Origin: JdFR-22 sp964534325
GTDB lineage: Archaea; Halobacteriota; Archaeoglobi; Archaeoglobales; Archaeoglobaceae
Assembly (NCBI GenBank): GCA_964534325.1
Contig: CAZHOR010000015.1
Span: 1 to 64,000, forward strand
Direction of reading: 5' to 3'
DNA length: 64,000 nucleotides
Position numbers and translations under genes: made by a program. Positions 16,323 to 24,608 of this stretch are shown here, piece after piece. Under the pieces are notes generated by a model, which was not told the origin of the DNA, searched no databases, and saw only the letters and a program-made list of their open reading frames with translations. Numbering within the stretch: position 1 is the stretch's first letter; every line of letters starts with the position of its first letter.

Positions 16323-17405
16323 ATGGCCACTGAGGTAACAGGAATACCAGAGGAACCTGTGATGCATATTGCAATTGGATTGCTCATCATTTTCGTATTA
16401 GTGCTGGTTTTACCCTTTAAATCCCGGAAAGTTGAGGAGAATCTGGAGCCATTCTTTCTGATAATGGGCATTCTTGCAGTGACTATCTCTGGTGTATGGA
16501 GCTTTGGTTTAATTGAAGAAGCGGTTATAGCTCCCGTAAGTATTGGTGGGCTACCCATAGGTATTTTTCAGGTAGTGCTTATTGCTGGGTTGGTCATCTA
16601 CAAGTTCAACCGGCAGATCTATTCTGGTCTCATTAAGGCAATGGATAAGCTGGGAATCTCCAAATTCATCTTCATCATGATCCTGACCCTTGGTCTGACC
16701 TCCAGCCTGATATCGGTCATTGTTGCTGCTGTAATCCTGGTAGAGGTAATTGCGGCTCTACCCCTCAGCAGAGAGAAGAAAATCGATTTAACTGTAATCA
16801 CCTGCTTTGCCGTGGGATTCGGCGCTGCTTTAACCCCAGTTGGAGAGCCTTTATCCACCATAGCGGTTGCCAAATTGAAGGAGGATTTCCTGTTCTTGTT
16901 TAAATTACTGGGTGAATACGTTATCCCGACGGTTTTTGCCCTCGCTGTTTTTGGAGCCATATATGCCGGAAGACACTCGGGAGAAGCCCAGGTGCCCGAG
17001 TACACTGAAAGCCTGCGCACAGTCATAAGGAGAGCTATAAGGGTCTATATGTTTGTCGCAGCCCTCATGCTCCTCGGAGGGGGACTAGCTCCACTGGTGG
17101 AGTGGTACATCATTAAAATACCGGCTCAGGTGCTCTACTGGGTGAACATGATATCTGCTGTCCTGGATAACGCCACTCTGGCCGCAGCAGAAATCGATCC
17201 CCAATTGAGCATTGCTCAGATAAAAAGTGCTCTCATAGCCTTGATAATATCCGGCGGTATGTTGATCCCGGGGAACATCCCCAACATCGTTGCAGCCGGC
17301 AGAATCGGGATAACCATGAATGAGTGGGCCAAAAGAGGACTCCCTATAGGTATGGTGTTGATGGTGATATTCTTCGTCATATTAATGCTGGAAGGTGTAC
17401 ACTAA
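16323..17405 (+). CDS. DUF1646 family membrane protein, putative cation transporter
   Basis: The 360-residue protein has about ten transmembrane helices and matches DUF1646. It has FGAALTPVGEPLSTIAVAKLK in the centre (normal spacing for the family), MISAVLDNATLAAAEI, and GGMLIPGNIPNIVAAGR near the C-terminus. These re-entrant-looking motifs resemble those of the ion-transporter (IT) superfamily, which includes Na+/H+ antiporters and citrate or arsenite carriers. The transported ion is unknown. The ATG at 16323 is preferred to a GTG nine bases upstream. A TATA box (CTTATAAAAG, about 16273-16282) predicts a start near 16303. Confidence 0.8.
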   Translation: MATEVTGIPEEPVMHIAIGLLIIFVLVLVLPFKSRKVEENLEPFFLIMGILAVTISGVWSFGLIEEAVIAPVSIGGLPIGIFQVVLIAGLVIYKFNRQIYSGLIKAMDKLGISKFIFIMILTLGLTSSLISVIVAAVILVEVIAALPLSREKKIDLTVITCFAVGFGAALTPVGEPLSTIAVAKLKEDFLFLFKLLGEYVIPTVFALAVFGAIYAGRHSGEAQVPEYTESLRTVIRRAIRVYMFVAALMLLGGGLAPLVEWYIIKIPAQVLYWVNMISAVLDNATLAAAEIDPQLSIAQIKSALIALIISGGMLIPGNIPNIVAAGRIGITMNEWAKRGLPIGMVLMVIFFVILMLEGVH

Positions 17406-17469
17406 AGCAGTTTGACCGAATCGCCGAATCGGGCAGAAGAATTATAATACCATGAAGTAACTTTAATTC

Positions 17470-18372
17470 ATGGATGTAAATGGTGTGGAGGTTGAGGATA
17501 CCTATTGCGAGGCATTTAGTGGTGTTTACTCCAGATTCATTATAACTGCCAAATACAGATGGCTGCTGAAGAAAGCCGTATCATCTGCAACAGCACTTCC
17601 CTCCACTGTTTTCGGGGAGTCTGAGGGAGGTCTGGAGAAATGGTTATCACCTGAAGAAACCCCTGACGGTAGATTAGGGGCGTTTGTTCAGATATGGGTG
17701 GCCAAATCCAAGAATTATCTTGATACCCTTACTAGAGAGATGGGAAAGAGGATAAGGCAGGGGATACTGGTTGTTCCCACTACCCGGTTATTCAACGCTA
17801 CCCACAGCGATAACCAATTTGATGCTGAGCTCAATGTGGGCAGATGCGGTGATGACTACGAGTGGGAAGAGGACAGGTGGGGGAGAAAGGTCATTGTGGT
17901 CCCCATAATGTTCGGCGAGTTCGTAATAGAGCGTTTCATTGGTTTCGATGAGGGAATAGCCGGAGGCAATATATGGTATTTCTGCGAGAGCGAAGACGCA
18001 GCTCTTGAGGCCGGTGAGGCTGCTGTGGAGAGCTTGAAGCAGGTTGATGAGGTCATAACCTCATTTGATGTGTGCTCGGCGGGCTCCAAGGTCGAAACTA
18101 AGTATCCGGAGATAGGGCCCACGACCAACCATCCCTATTGCCCCACTCTGAAGGGGAAGATCGAGGGGTCAATGGTTCCTGAAGGAGTGAGAGCCATTCC
18201 GGAGATAGTTATAAATGGTGTTGATCTCCACAGCGTTAAGAAGGCCATGAAAACATGTATTGAAGTAGGGAGCAGGGTCGATGGAGTGACTAAGATCTCC
18301 ACAGGCAATTTTGGAGGGAAACTCGGTAAATACCACATACACCTTGGAGACCTTCTAAAAGAATTCAGTTAA
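17470..18372 (+). CDS. ftr: Formylmethanofuran--tetrahydromethanopterin formyltransferase
   Basis: The 300-residue protein matches Ftr over its full length. It begins NGVEVEDTYCEAFSG, includes TALPSTVFGESEGG and GIAGGNIWYFC, and carries the conserved CPTLKGK and the end GNFGGKLGKYHIHL. Ftr moves the formyl group between formylmethanofuran and tetrahydromethanopterin, the second step of archaeal CO2 reduction or the reverse step in C1 oxidation. It is the only enzyme of that pathway in the window, so its direction is unresolved. ATTATAATAC at 17441-17450 lies about 26 nt before the ATG, pointing to a leaderless transcript. Confidence 0.95.
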   Translation: MDVNGVEVEDTYCEAFSGVYSRFIITAKYRWLLKKAVSSATALPSTVFGESEGGLEKWLSPEETPDGRLGAFVQIWVAKSKNYLDTLTREMGKRIRQGILVVPTTRLFNATHSDNQFDAELNVGRCGDDYEWEEDRWGRKVIVVPIMFGEFVIERFIGFDEGIAGGNIWYFCESEDAALEAGEAAVESLKQVDEVITSFDVCSAGSKVETKYPEIGPTTNHPYCPTLKGKIEGSMVPEGVRAIPEIVINGVDLHSVKKAMKTCIEVGSRVDGVTKISTGNFGGKLGKYHIHLGDLLKEFS

Positions 18373-18396
18373 CGATGGTGCTGGAGTGTGAAAGAC

Positions 18397-18756
18397 ATGA
18401 GCGATAAGGTGAAAGAGTTTGTGAGAGGCACGTTGGGTTGTGAGTGTCCGGAGGAAGTCTTTGAAAAAATAGAAGTCGATCCTGAAGTCAGGGTGGGAGA
18501 TTATACTATTGATAGGAGAATAAACGTTGGTGACCGCTTATTGATCTACATGGTTGACGGAGACGACCTTCAGGAGGAAGACCTAAAGAAACTGATGGTA
18601 TCTGGAAAGGAAGAAAGAGATACTAAGGGCTTTAACCGCTTCCGCATGGTCGTATTGTCGGATATTGATACCGATCTGGAAGGGTTGCACAAGCTAGCAG
18701 AGAGTTATGAGAAAGTTCACGTTCATCAGGTAAGTAGTGATTCGGTCCATTTTTAG
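18397..18756 (+). CDS. Conserved hypothetical protein, downstream of ftr
   Basis: The 119-residue acidic protein has a CECPEEVF motif near residue 15 and a later region of beta-alpha repeats (DRLLIYMVDGDDL, then FRMVVLSDIDTDLEG, then EKVHVHQV). I cannot name a family with certainty; similar short proteins with a TLGCxCPxEVF start occur in methanogens without known function. It begins 25 bp after ftr, so it is probably in the same transcript. The ATG at 18397 has GGAGTG about eight bases upstream; a GTG at 18388 is possible. Its stop overlaps the convergent DUF502 gene by 4 bp. Confidence 0.6.
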   Translation: MSDKVKEFVRGTLGCECPEEVFEKIEVDPEVRVGDYTIDRRINVGDRLLIYMVDGDDLQEEDLKKLMVSGKEERDTKGFNRFRMVVLSDIDTDLEGLHKLAESYEKVHVHQVSSDSVHF

Positions 18757-19334
18757 GAGCGGGTAAACCCTCCGGAGATTATTACTTTAATGGCATCTTC
18801 AATGGCCATATCTAGATATATCAGATCCTCTTCAGGCACCAGGAGAACATAACCGGATGTGGGGTTAGGAGATGTTGGAACGAACACGTTTACCGTCTTT
18901 TTACCTATCATCTTATCGATCCCGAAGACTTCTGCCCCGGTGGTGAACCCCAGAGCATAAACCCCTTTACGGGGGAACTCCACCAGAACAACTCCCTTGA
19001 TCTTCTCCGTTTCTGACACCAGTATTGCCTTGCTTGCTTCTTTGGTTGCAGTGTACACTGTCCGCACGAAGGGGATTCTCTGCATCATGTTCTCTACGCT
19101 GGCAACTATTTTGTTCCCCAGGGTGAATCTACCTATTATTCCTAAAATGAATATAAGGGCGATTAAGAGTAACCAGCTCAATCCCGGAAAATAGAACCCC
19201 AGCCCCTTGACCACCAGAGGTTTGATGAGGTCATCTATATAATTGAATGTCCAGTATACAATAAATATGGTGGCGGAAATAGGGATGAAAATCAATAGAC
19301 CGGTGAGGAATATACTTCTTAGCGCCGACATCAA
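18753..19334 (-). CDS. DUF502 family membrane protein
   Basis: This 193-residue protein has two N-terminal transmembrane helices (about 6-28 and 53-74) and a soluble C-terminal domain. The domain carries the DUF502 motifs RIPFVRTVYTATKEAS, VEFPRKGVYALGFTTG, and VFVPTSPNPTSGYVLLVPEEDLIYLDM. The family is widespread in bacteria and archaea and of unknown function, possibly a membrane scaffold or sensor. Length is normal. It is convergent with the ftr transcript. Confidence 0.85.
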   Translation of the reverse strand: MMSALRSIFLTGLLIFIPISATIFIVYWTFNYIDDLIKPLVVKGLGFYFPGLSWLLLIALIFILGIIGRFTLGNKIVASVENMMQRIPFVRTVYTATKEASKAILVSETEKIKGVVLVEFPRKGVYALGFTTGAEVFGIDKMIGKKTVNVFVPTSPNPTSGYVLLVPEEDLIYLDMAIEDAIKVIISGGFTRS

Positions 19335-19579
19335 ATCCTATTAGATGATACATCTATAAAAAATATGTTATAGAGCAGAGAGCAGTAGTGCGTTCAAAAT
19401 TAGCGGGGGTTTGAAAGGAGTTATATGATTAAAATTCGTGGGTCAATTCGATATTAAAGTAGTTATGCCGTGATATTACATTAGTGCTGGTGATTTGAGC
19501 ATTTGAGCAGTAAATTTTTAATTCGTTATCACTTTAAGGGTCTATCTAAATTAAGTTAACATTATTAATCATGACAAAA

Positions 19580-19587
19580 TTTATAAA
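19580..19587 (+). promoter_or_regulatory. TATA box of candidate RNA A
   Basis: TTTATAAA centred 27 nt before the first G of the closing stem at 19611, the usual archaeal TATA-to-start distance. No ribosome site or start codon follows, which points to a non-coding transcript. Confidence 0.5.
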
Positions 19588-19610
19588 CACAGGGGTTAAA
19601 GATTATAGTG

Positions 19611-19674
19611 GCCACCCCTAAGACTCTAACCGACTACCTCCTCCCAAACCTATTATGTTCATTTGTGGGGTGGC
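19611..19674 (+). ncRNA. Candidate small RNA A: stem-closed with anti-SD-like loop
   Basis: Within the 609-bp gene-free region 19335-19943, GCCACCCC (19611-19618) and GGGGTGGC (19667-19674) form a perfect 8-bp terminal stem enclosing a 48-nt loop. The loop contains ACTACCTCCTCCCAAACC, which resembles the CACCTCCT 3' end of archaeal 16S rRNA and could pair with GGAGG-type ribosome sites. A TATA box lies at the correct distance upstream on this strand. No reading frame fits. The rest of the region is very AT-rich and otherwise featureless apart from the small frame at 19875. Function is inferred. Confidence 0.5.
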
Positions 19675-19874
19675 TCTTATCCTCTATTTCCTTGCAGGAA
19701 ATTATCAATTCTACCATTATCATAATTAAGATTATTAATATAATATGATATTTAGACTATCAATTTTCTATAATTATGATAAACATTACTGCTATTATAA
19801 TGAGTATAAGGAGAATTATATAAAATGATAATATTTAAATATTCAATTTGAGATGGTTATCATGGGGTGATTAC

Positions 19875-19943
19875 ATGAGGAAGAAGGATAAGGATAAGGA
19901 AGCTGAGGAAGTAATGAAGAAGGTTAGACTGTATATAGGTTAA
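19875..19943 (+). CDS. Putative 22-residue leader peptide upstream of ubiA-like gene
   Basis: A short frame starting MRKKDKDKEAEEV and ending VRLYIG has a good GGGGTGATTAC ribosome site. Its stop codon abuts the ATG of the UbiA-like gene (TAA then ATG). The peptide is extremely charged. It may be a real microprotein, or a coupling device through which ribosomes deliver to ubiA, which has no ribosome site of its own. Too short for family assignment. Confidence 0.4.
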   Translation: MRKKDKDKEAEEVMKKVRLYIG

Positions 19944-20849
19944 ATGAGTAACTATTCTTTTATTAACTTTTTATTATCTTTAAGCAAACTCTCAACAACT
20001 CCAAGGACAATTATTTATCCATATCCACTACTTGCATTAATGGCCTTCTCTCTTTCTGGAGTCTTTAACGTTATACTTTTAATCAAGGCAACATTAATCT
20101 CCTTCATTTTTTATGCAGGTATAAATTTGTGGAATCACGTAAACGACATTAAAGAGGATACTTTGGCGGGAAAAAAGACAATTATCATAGAAAACTCAGA
20201 AAGAAGGAGAACAGCTGTAGCAGCCCCAATCATATTATATTGTACATCTTTTTTGCTAACTTTTTTCTGGATTGGAACTAAATTTGGGATTTTAGCTTTT
20301 CTGGGGGCTGCATTCTCAACTTGGATTTACTCTGATAGAATAGCTATTGGCAGGAAATTTAGAAGGTGGAAAGGTCATTATGCTACAGAAATTTTGGCTT
20401 ATATTATTTTTGCTCCTTCGTTTACTTTATTAATATGGATGGTTTTTGCCCCTGTTTCAATAACAGGTATTGCATTTTCAATTTTTATAACATTCTTTTT
20501 ACTTGCCGGAACTTTCCTTAAGGATATAAAGGATATCAGTAGTGACAGAATTGCAGGTTTAAATACCTTGGGGGTTGTTTTTCCGACTGAAACTCTTTTA
20601 AAATCGTCTTTTCTATTATTTACATTTTATTATTTATCAATTTTATTATTTTCCTTGTTTGGTTGGCTTCCTCTTTTATGCATATTTTCTGTAGTTGCGT
20701 CTATTGGCCTCATATACACAGTGAGACATTTCCTGCTTAATGACTGGAGAATTACAGCCAAAGAAGTAAAACCTCTCATGCTAATGGCTCGTTCGAATAT
20801 ACTCTCTATTACAATCTTGATACTAATGGGTTTCACTCAAATTCTATGA
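19944..20849 (+). CDS. UbiA family prenyltransferase
   Basis: The 301-residue protein has about nine transmembrane helices and both aspartate motifs of the UbiA superfamily. The first is NHVNDIKED (residues 64-72) and the second DIKDISSDRIAG (D194, D197, D201). These bind Mg2+-prenyl diphosphate. Archaeal members make ether lipids (DGGGP synthase), quinones or haem-linked compounds; which applies here cannot be decided. The coding sequence is far more AT-rich than its neighbours, and its 3' end overlaps the convergent FIST gene by 17 bp. It lies in an AT-rich block that ends inside that gene, suggesting recent acquisition. Confidence 0.82.
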   Translation: MSNYSFINFLLSLSKLSTTPRTIIYPYPLLALMAFSLSGVFNVILLIKATLISFIFYAGINLWNHVNDIKEDTLAGKKTIIIENSERRRTAVAAPIILYCTSFLLTFFWIGTKFGILAFLGAAFSTWIYSDRIAIGRKFRRWKGHYATEILAYIIFAPSFTLLIWMVFAPVSITGIAFSIFITFFLLAGTFLKDIKDISSDRIAGLNTLGVVFPTETLLKSSFLLFTFYYLSILLFSLFGWLPLLCIFSVVASIGLIYTVRHFLLNDWRITAKEVKPLMLMARSNILSITILILMGFTQIL

Positions 20850-22191
20850 GTGCAGAGGTACCACTTAGATTTACAAAAAGCCGATCTTCTATCTCACTTA
20901 GATATTTTCTTTCAGATGAATTTACAATATATGCTGAAGGAAATGATGAAAAAACCCCAAAGAAAGATTTACTTTTCTTAGTTATTACCTCTTTTAGCTT
21001 AAAGACCTCTCCACCGAATGACATAATTGCATTTTGATCAATTACAAAAAAATCAAATCCTGTTAATTCCTTTTTCTCAAAAACTCCCCCAAAAACTCTG
21101 ATACCGCCTTTATAATATTCAGCACAAAATGCCGCGTCATCATAAAAATTGTCAAGTTCGAAAAGAGAAGGGTATATGCTCAAAGGATAGCTAAATAATC
21201 CCAAAAGGGAAGCTCCAAAGGTTACTTTTGAGATAAAAGCAACACCGTATGGGGTTGCCATCTCTAGTTGCCCATTTTCGACTTTTTTAAGGAAGTCATC
21301 TTGTTCTAAATCTTCAAAACCGCTTTTCATCTTTTTTAAGAATTCTACGGGTTTTAAGCCATCGATTTTCCCTATAGCAACATTCTTTTTTGTAACTCTT
21401 ACTTCCTCTGTGTTGGGGAAATACTCTTCTACTGCATTAAATGTGCTTTTATAACTTTCTCCTCTCTCCGGGAAAACGTCATGAAATAAAGTATTTAGTT
21501 TCCCTTTGAAACACATAGTCGCAATTCCATTTTCTATATTTTCGTAATTGGCTAGGATAAGAGGGGTATTAGATGATGCTTCAAGAGGCATAAGGTTCAT
21601 CCCCAAAATTGGTGTTCTTTTCCCTGTTTTCTCTGAAATCGTTTTTAATGTTCTATCAATAGGGTAAGCCATCTTTTTCTCATCTAAGTATTTAGAGTAA
21701 GCTTCTAAAGCTTCCACACCCTTTATGTTGTCTTTGTTCTTTATAAATGAGCGGTAATAATTTTTATCATTAAAGAAGAAACGCAAGAAATCTAATTTAC
21801 CTGGAAAATAAAAGGCGGGGAACATCAACAGAATAGAATCCCATCCTTCACCAATCTTATCTCCCAGCTTCTCCACAGTTTCAGTAGCCGAATCCTCGTT
21901 GGCCCAGAATACCTCCACTTCGCCATCGAACTCCGCCAGCAGTATGGATACTCCTCTGGTCCATATCTCGTCCTCAGCAATATATCCCTCCACGATACAA
22001 CCCAACATCTTGGCGTGGGGGTAATAGCTCTCCAGCAATTCGTTAAAATCTTCATAGGCTTTCCAGGTTCCCGCGGTCAAGAACAAGAACAGAAAACTGG
22101 GATTTATATTCGACTCCCTTAATTTCTCCTTGATCTGGTGGAGAGCTTCCTGGGTATCGTTTGATGAAGAATAGATTACTTCAGTCCTCAT
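20833..22191 (-). CDS. FIST-domain-like sensor protein
   Basis: The 452-residue protein resembles FIST (F-box and intracellular signal transduction) proteins, predicted cytoplasmic small-ligand sensors. It has an early VIYSSSNDTQEALHQIKEKL, then LGCIVEGYIAEDEIW and GVSILLAEFDGEVEVFW, then a later IENGIATMCFKGK and a C-terminal FGASLLGLFSYPLS. The start ATG at 22191 overlaps the stop of the Roadblock gene by 4 bp, so it is the last gene of a KaiC-like/LC7/FIST operon. Codons up to about residue 130 are of normal GC; the remaining two thirds are strongly AT-rich, matching the UbiA gene beyond. The chimeric look suggests allelic replacement. Confidence 0.55.
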   Translation of the reverse strand: MRTEVIYSSSNDTQEALHQIKEKLRESNINPSFLFLFLTAGTWKAYEDFNELLESYYPHAKMLGCIVEGYIAEDEIWTRGVSILLAEFDGEVEVFWANEDSATETVEKLGDKIGEGWDSILLMFPAFYFPGKLDFLRFFFNDKNYYRSFIKNKDNIKGVEALEAYSKYLDEKKMAYPIDRTLKTISEKTGKRTPILGMNLMPLEASSNTPLILANYENIENGIATMCFKGKLNTLFHDVFPERGESYKSTFNAVEEYFPNTEEVRVTKKNVAIGKIDGLKPVEFLKKMKSGFEDLEQDDFLKKVENGQLEMATPYGVAFISKVTFGASLLGLFSYPLSIYPSLFELDNFYDDAAFCAEYYKGGIRVFGGVFEKKELTGFDFFVIDQNAIMSFGGEVFKLKEVITKKSKSFFGVFSSFPSAYIVNSSERKYLSEIEDRLFVNLSGTSALIEFE

Positions 22192-22541
22192 ACCACTATT
22201 TCTCTGAGCTGCTTGCATACGGTTTTTACGTCTATATCCAGTTTATAGGTCGAGGCTTCTTCGTTGGCCATGACTCCCAAAACAAGGGTTCTGGAAACGG
22301 GATACATGCGGATGCTTTTATCTCCCAGCTTGAAGCTGGCTTCGTCCAGGTTTCGGTTGAATATCTGGTGCAACATCTCCTTTATCTGGTTCTCCAGCCA
22401 GTAGAGGAATGATGCCATGTCCCGGATGGGTGAGTTGACCTTGAGGGAGATAGGAACCCCGTCGATTCTGTAGAGAACTACCATGCTCACACCAGGATCG
22501 GCTGAGAGGGTGGCCATTATCTTAGATATATCGCTTATCAT
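22188..22541 (-). CDS. Roadblock/LC7 domain protein
   Basis: The 117-residue protein has the Roadblock/LC7 layout of an alpha helix, a two-stranded beta segment (VSMVVLYRIDGVPISLKV), a long helix, and final strands (KSIRMYPVSRTLVLGVMAN). LC7 proteins such as MglB regulate small GTPases or ATPases by dimerising. It sits between a KaiC-like ATPase, whose 3' end it overlaps by 20 bp, and a FIST protein overlapping by 4 bp. That order implies the three products act together. No catalytic residues are expected. Start ATG has GGAG four bases upstream. Confidence 0.65.
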   Translation of the reverse strand: MISDISKIMATLSADPGVSMVVLYRIDGVPISLKVNSPIRDMASFLYWLENQIKEMLHQIFNRNLDEASFKLGDKSIRMYPVSRTLVLGVMANEEASTYKLDIDVKTVCKQLREIVV

Positions 22542-23391
22542 ACTGCTCCTGTCTCTTGATCTTCTTTACTATCTCCGAAATCGCTCTCTCAACGCCTTCT
22601 GTATTGTTTTCAGCCAATCTGTCTATCCTTTCCAGGAGATCACTCTCAACATCGTCTCTGCTCAGGCCGTGGTCGCTGAGGATGGCATCTACATCAACTT
22701 TACCTTTCGAAGCGTATGTATCCTCAGTTCCCTCGATTACGATGCCGAATTCTTTGAGGATCCTGTAGGGGAATACTCCTTCCGCATGCCATGAACCCCT
22801 GTGTTTCAGTATTCGGATAGTCCTGTTGAAAGCTTCTCCATATCCAAGGCTCTTGAGGTTGATCACATTGCTGGCCAGGAACATTGGTATGACCACAGAA
22901 GGATTATCCAGGTTCCCGTCGGGGGGCTCCTCCAGAGTTAGCACAGTGGTACCGATTTTCCTCAAGTTGGAGAAGAACCAGTTCACATCGTTTCTGTCAT
23001 CATAGCTGATGGAAGAGACTAAGGGAGTAAAAGAGTCGATGGCGATACGGGTGTTCTCTTCTGCTGCGGACTCGATAAAATTGAACAGGTCATCGTTAAG
23101 ATAAGTTATATTCTCAACATAAAATTTGTTAATAATTAACTGATTGTTTTGTATGTATTCTTTAACGTTCCTCCAGCCCAGTCCGGAAACCGCATCCACT
23201 ATATCGAGTTCATCCATATCAAAAGAGATGAATATGGCTTTCTCTCCCCTCTCAATACCTTCTAACAGGTATTGTAGAGCAAATATTGTCTTACCGGTGC
23301 CTGTTGACCCCAAGACAACATTTACGGTGTTCTGGCGGTAACCTCCCCCTAATAGGCCATCAAGACCTAATATCCCTGTTTGGATTCTCAC
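22522..23391 (-). CDS. KaiC-like RecA-superfamily ATPase, single domain
   Basis: The 289-residue protein has one KaiC/RecA-type ATPase core. It starts IQTGILGLDGLLGGGY, then has Walker A GSTGTGKT (residues 28-35) and a Walker B-like RIAIDSFTPL (D119). The C-terminal 70 residues form an acidic and then basic helical extension. True clock KaiC has two domains and adjacent kaiA/kaiB; neither applies here. Archaeal single-domain KaiC-like proteins are often involved in signalling, taxis or regulation. A GTG at 23400 lies inside the GGTGATTATC ribosome site, so the GTG at 23391 is taken as start. It leads the operon with LC7 and FIST. Confidence 0.75.
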   Translation of the reverse strand: MRIQTGILGLDGLLGGGYRQNTVNVVLGSTGTGKTIFALQYLLEGIERGEKAIFISFDMDELDIVDAVSGLGWRNVKEYIQNNQLIINKFYVENITYLNDDLFNFIESAAEENTRIAIDSFTPLVSSISYDDRNDVNWFFSNLRKIGTTVLTLEEPPDGNLDNPSVVIPMFLASNVINLKSLGYGEAFNRTIRILKHRGSWHAEGVFPYRILKEFGIVIEGTEDTYASKGKVDVDAILSDHGLSRDDVESDLLERIDRLAENNTEGVERAISEIVKKIKRQEQYDKRYI

Positions 23392-23523
23392 GATAATCAC
23401 CAGTATCAGATTGTTAAAGTATAAATAGATAAAGTATTATAAATTTTTTCTGCTGCGAATATTTAAGTTTCCAACTATAGCGTATAAAAAATTTATTTAA
23501 AATAGAATTATTTCTAGTTCAGA

Positions 23524-24513
23524 TTATTTGTCTACAATCCCTCCTTCAATAACCTTGAACACTGCCTCACTTTCCGGTAGGTGGGGCGAATCTATGAGTC
23601 TTGCCACCCTTAATTCTCCTTTACTCTTACGCAAATAAACCCTGAAGGTTGCAGTGTGGGCAACGATATGCCCTCCAACAGGTCTGGTGGGGTCACCGAA
23701 GAACGTATCCGGTTTGGCCTGCACCTGATTGGTGACCACTAAAGCAGCATTGAACAGGTCTCCAAACTTCATGAGGTCGTGAAGGTGCCTGTTCAGCTTC
23801 TGCTGCCTATCGGCGAGGGTGCCTCTGCCCACGAACTCCGACCTGAAGTGGGCCATCAGAGAATCAACGACCAGCAACTTGACTCCGTTATCTTCTTTTT
23901 TCAGTTTATTGGCAAGCTCTTTGGCGTTATCCACCAGGAGCATCTGGTGGTTGGAGTTGTAGGCCTGTGCCACGTAAATGTTCTTCAGAACATCATTGGA
24001 GTCCAGCCCTTTGGCTGCGGCCATCTGACCTATTCTTTCGGGTCTAAAGGTGTTCTCTGTGTCTATGACCACCACTGAGCCGTTTAGACCTCCATCCTCT
24101 TCGGGGAGCTGAACATTTACAGCCAGTTGATGACATATCTGCGTCTTACCGGAGCCGAACTCACCGAATAGTTCTGTTATTGACTGGGTCTCCACGCCTC
24201 CTCCTAAAAGCTTGTTAAGCTCTGTACTTCCTGTATCTATCTTCTTGACCCTTTTCCTTCTCTCTAAAATAGCTTCACCGCTCTCAAAACCCCCCACTTT
24301 CGCCATTGAACGAGCGGCGGATATGATCTTGCCGGCATTCGCCTCCCCCAGCTCAGCCGTAGTGGCAAGCTCATTGGGTGAAGCAACTGCAACAGATTCT
24401 ATGGTGGTAAAACCGGCCTCTCTCAATTTCTCAGCAATTGCAGGCCCCACACTGGGTAAATCCTCGAGTACTACCTCGTCATTTTTATTGTTATCTTCTT
24501 TCATTTTACTCAT
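23524..24513 (-). CDS. radA: DNA repair and recombination protein RadA
   Basis: A 329-residue archaeal recombinase orthologous to Rad51. The N-terminal helix-hairpin-helix domain (LEDLPSVGPAIAEKLREAGF, then TIESVAVASP) covers about residues 16-70. Walker A GEFGSGKTQ is at 117-125, and Walker B is LLVVDSLMAHFRSEF. The L2-region GGHIVAHTATFRVYLRK is also present. It polymerises on single-stranded DNA for strand exchange. A TTG at 24522 extends the frame by three residues, while ATG codons at 24513 and 24504 are both possible starts. It is intact, of normal length, and transcribed as a single gene. Confidence 0.96.
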   Translation of the reverse strand: MSKMKEDNNKNDEVVLEDLPSVGPAIAEKLREAGFTTIESVAVASPNELATTAELGEANAGKIISAARSMAKVGGFESGEAILERRKRVKKIDTGSTELNKLLGGGVETQSITELFGEFGSGKTQICHQLAVNVQLPEEDGGLNGSVVVIDTENTFRPERIGQMAAAKGLDSNDVLKNIYVAQAYNSNHQMLLVDNAKELANKLKKEDNGVKLLVVDSLMAHFRSEFVGRGTLADRQQKLNRHLHDLMKFGDLFNAALVVTNQVQAKPDTFFGDPTRPVGGHIVAHTATFRVYLRKSKGELRVARLIDSPHLPESEAVFKVIEGGIVDK

Positions 24514-24608
24514 TCTCCTCAATCCTGAACTAATTTTGGATAACTTTTTGTGAGTAGAAAGGTTATGTAAAAATTACTTTTTGAGTGTCTTGAAAGTAAT
24601 CGAATCTC

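Noticed and set aside
22522..23391. Circadian kaiC clock gene
   Set aside because: Only one ATPase domain is present and there are no kaiA or kaiB neighbours, so a clock role is not supported.
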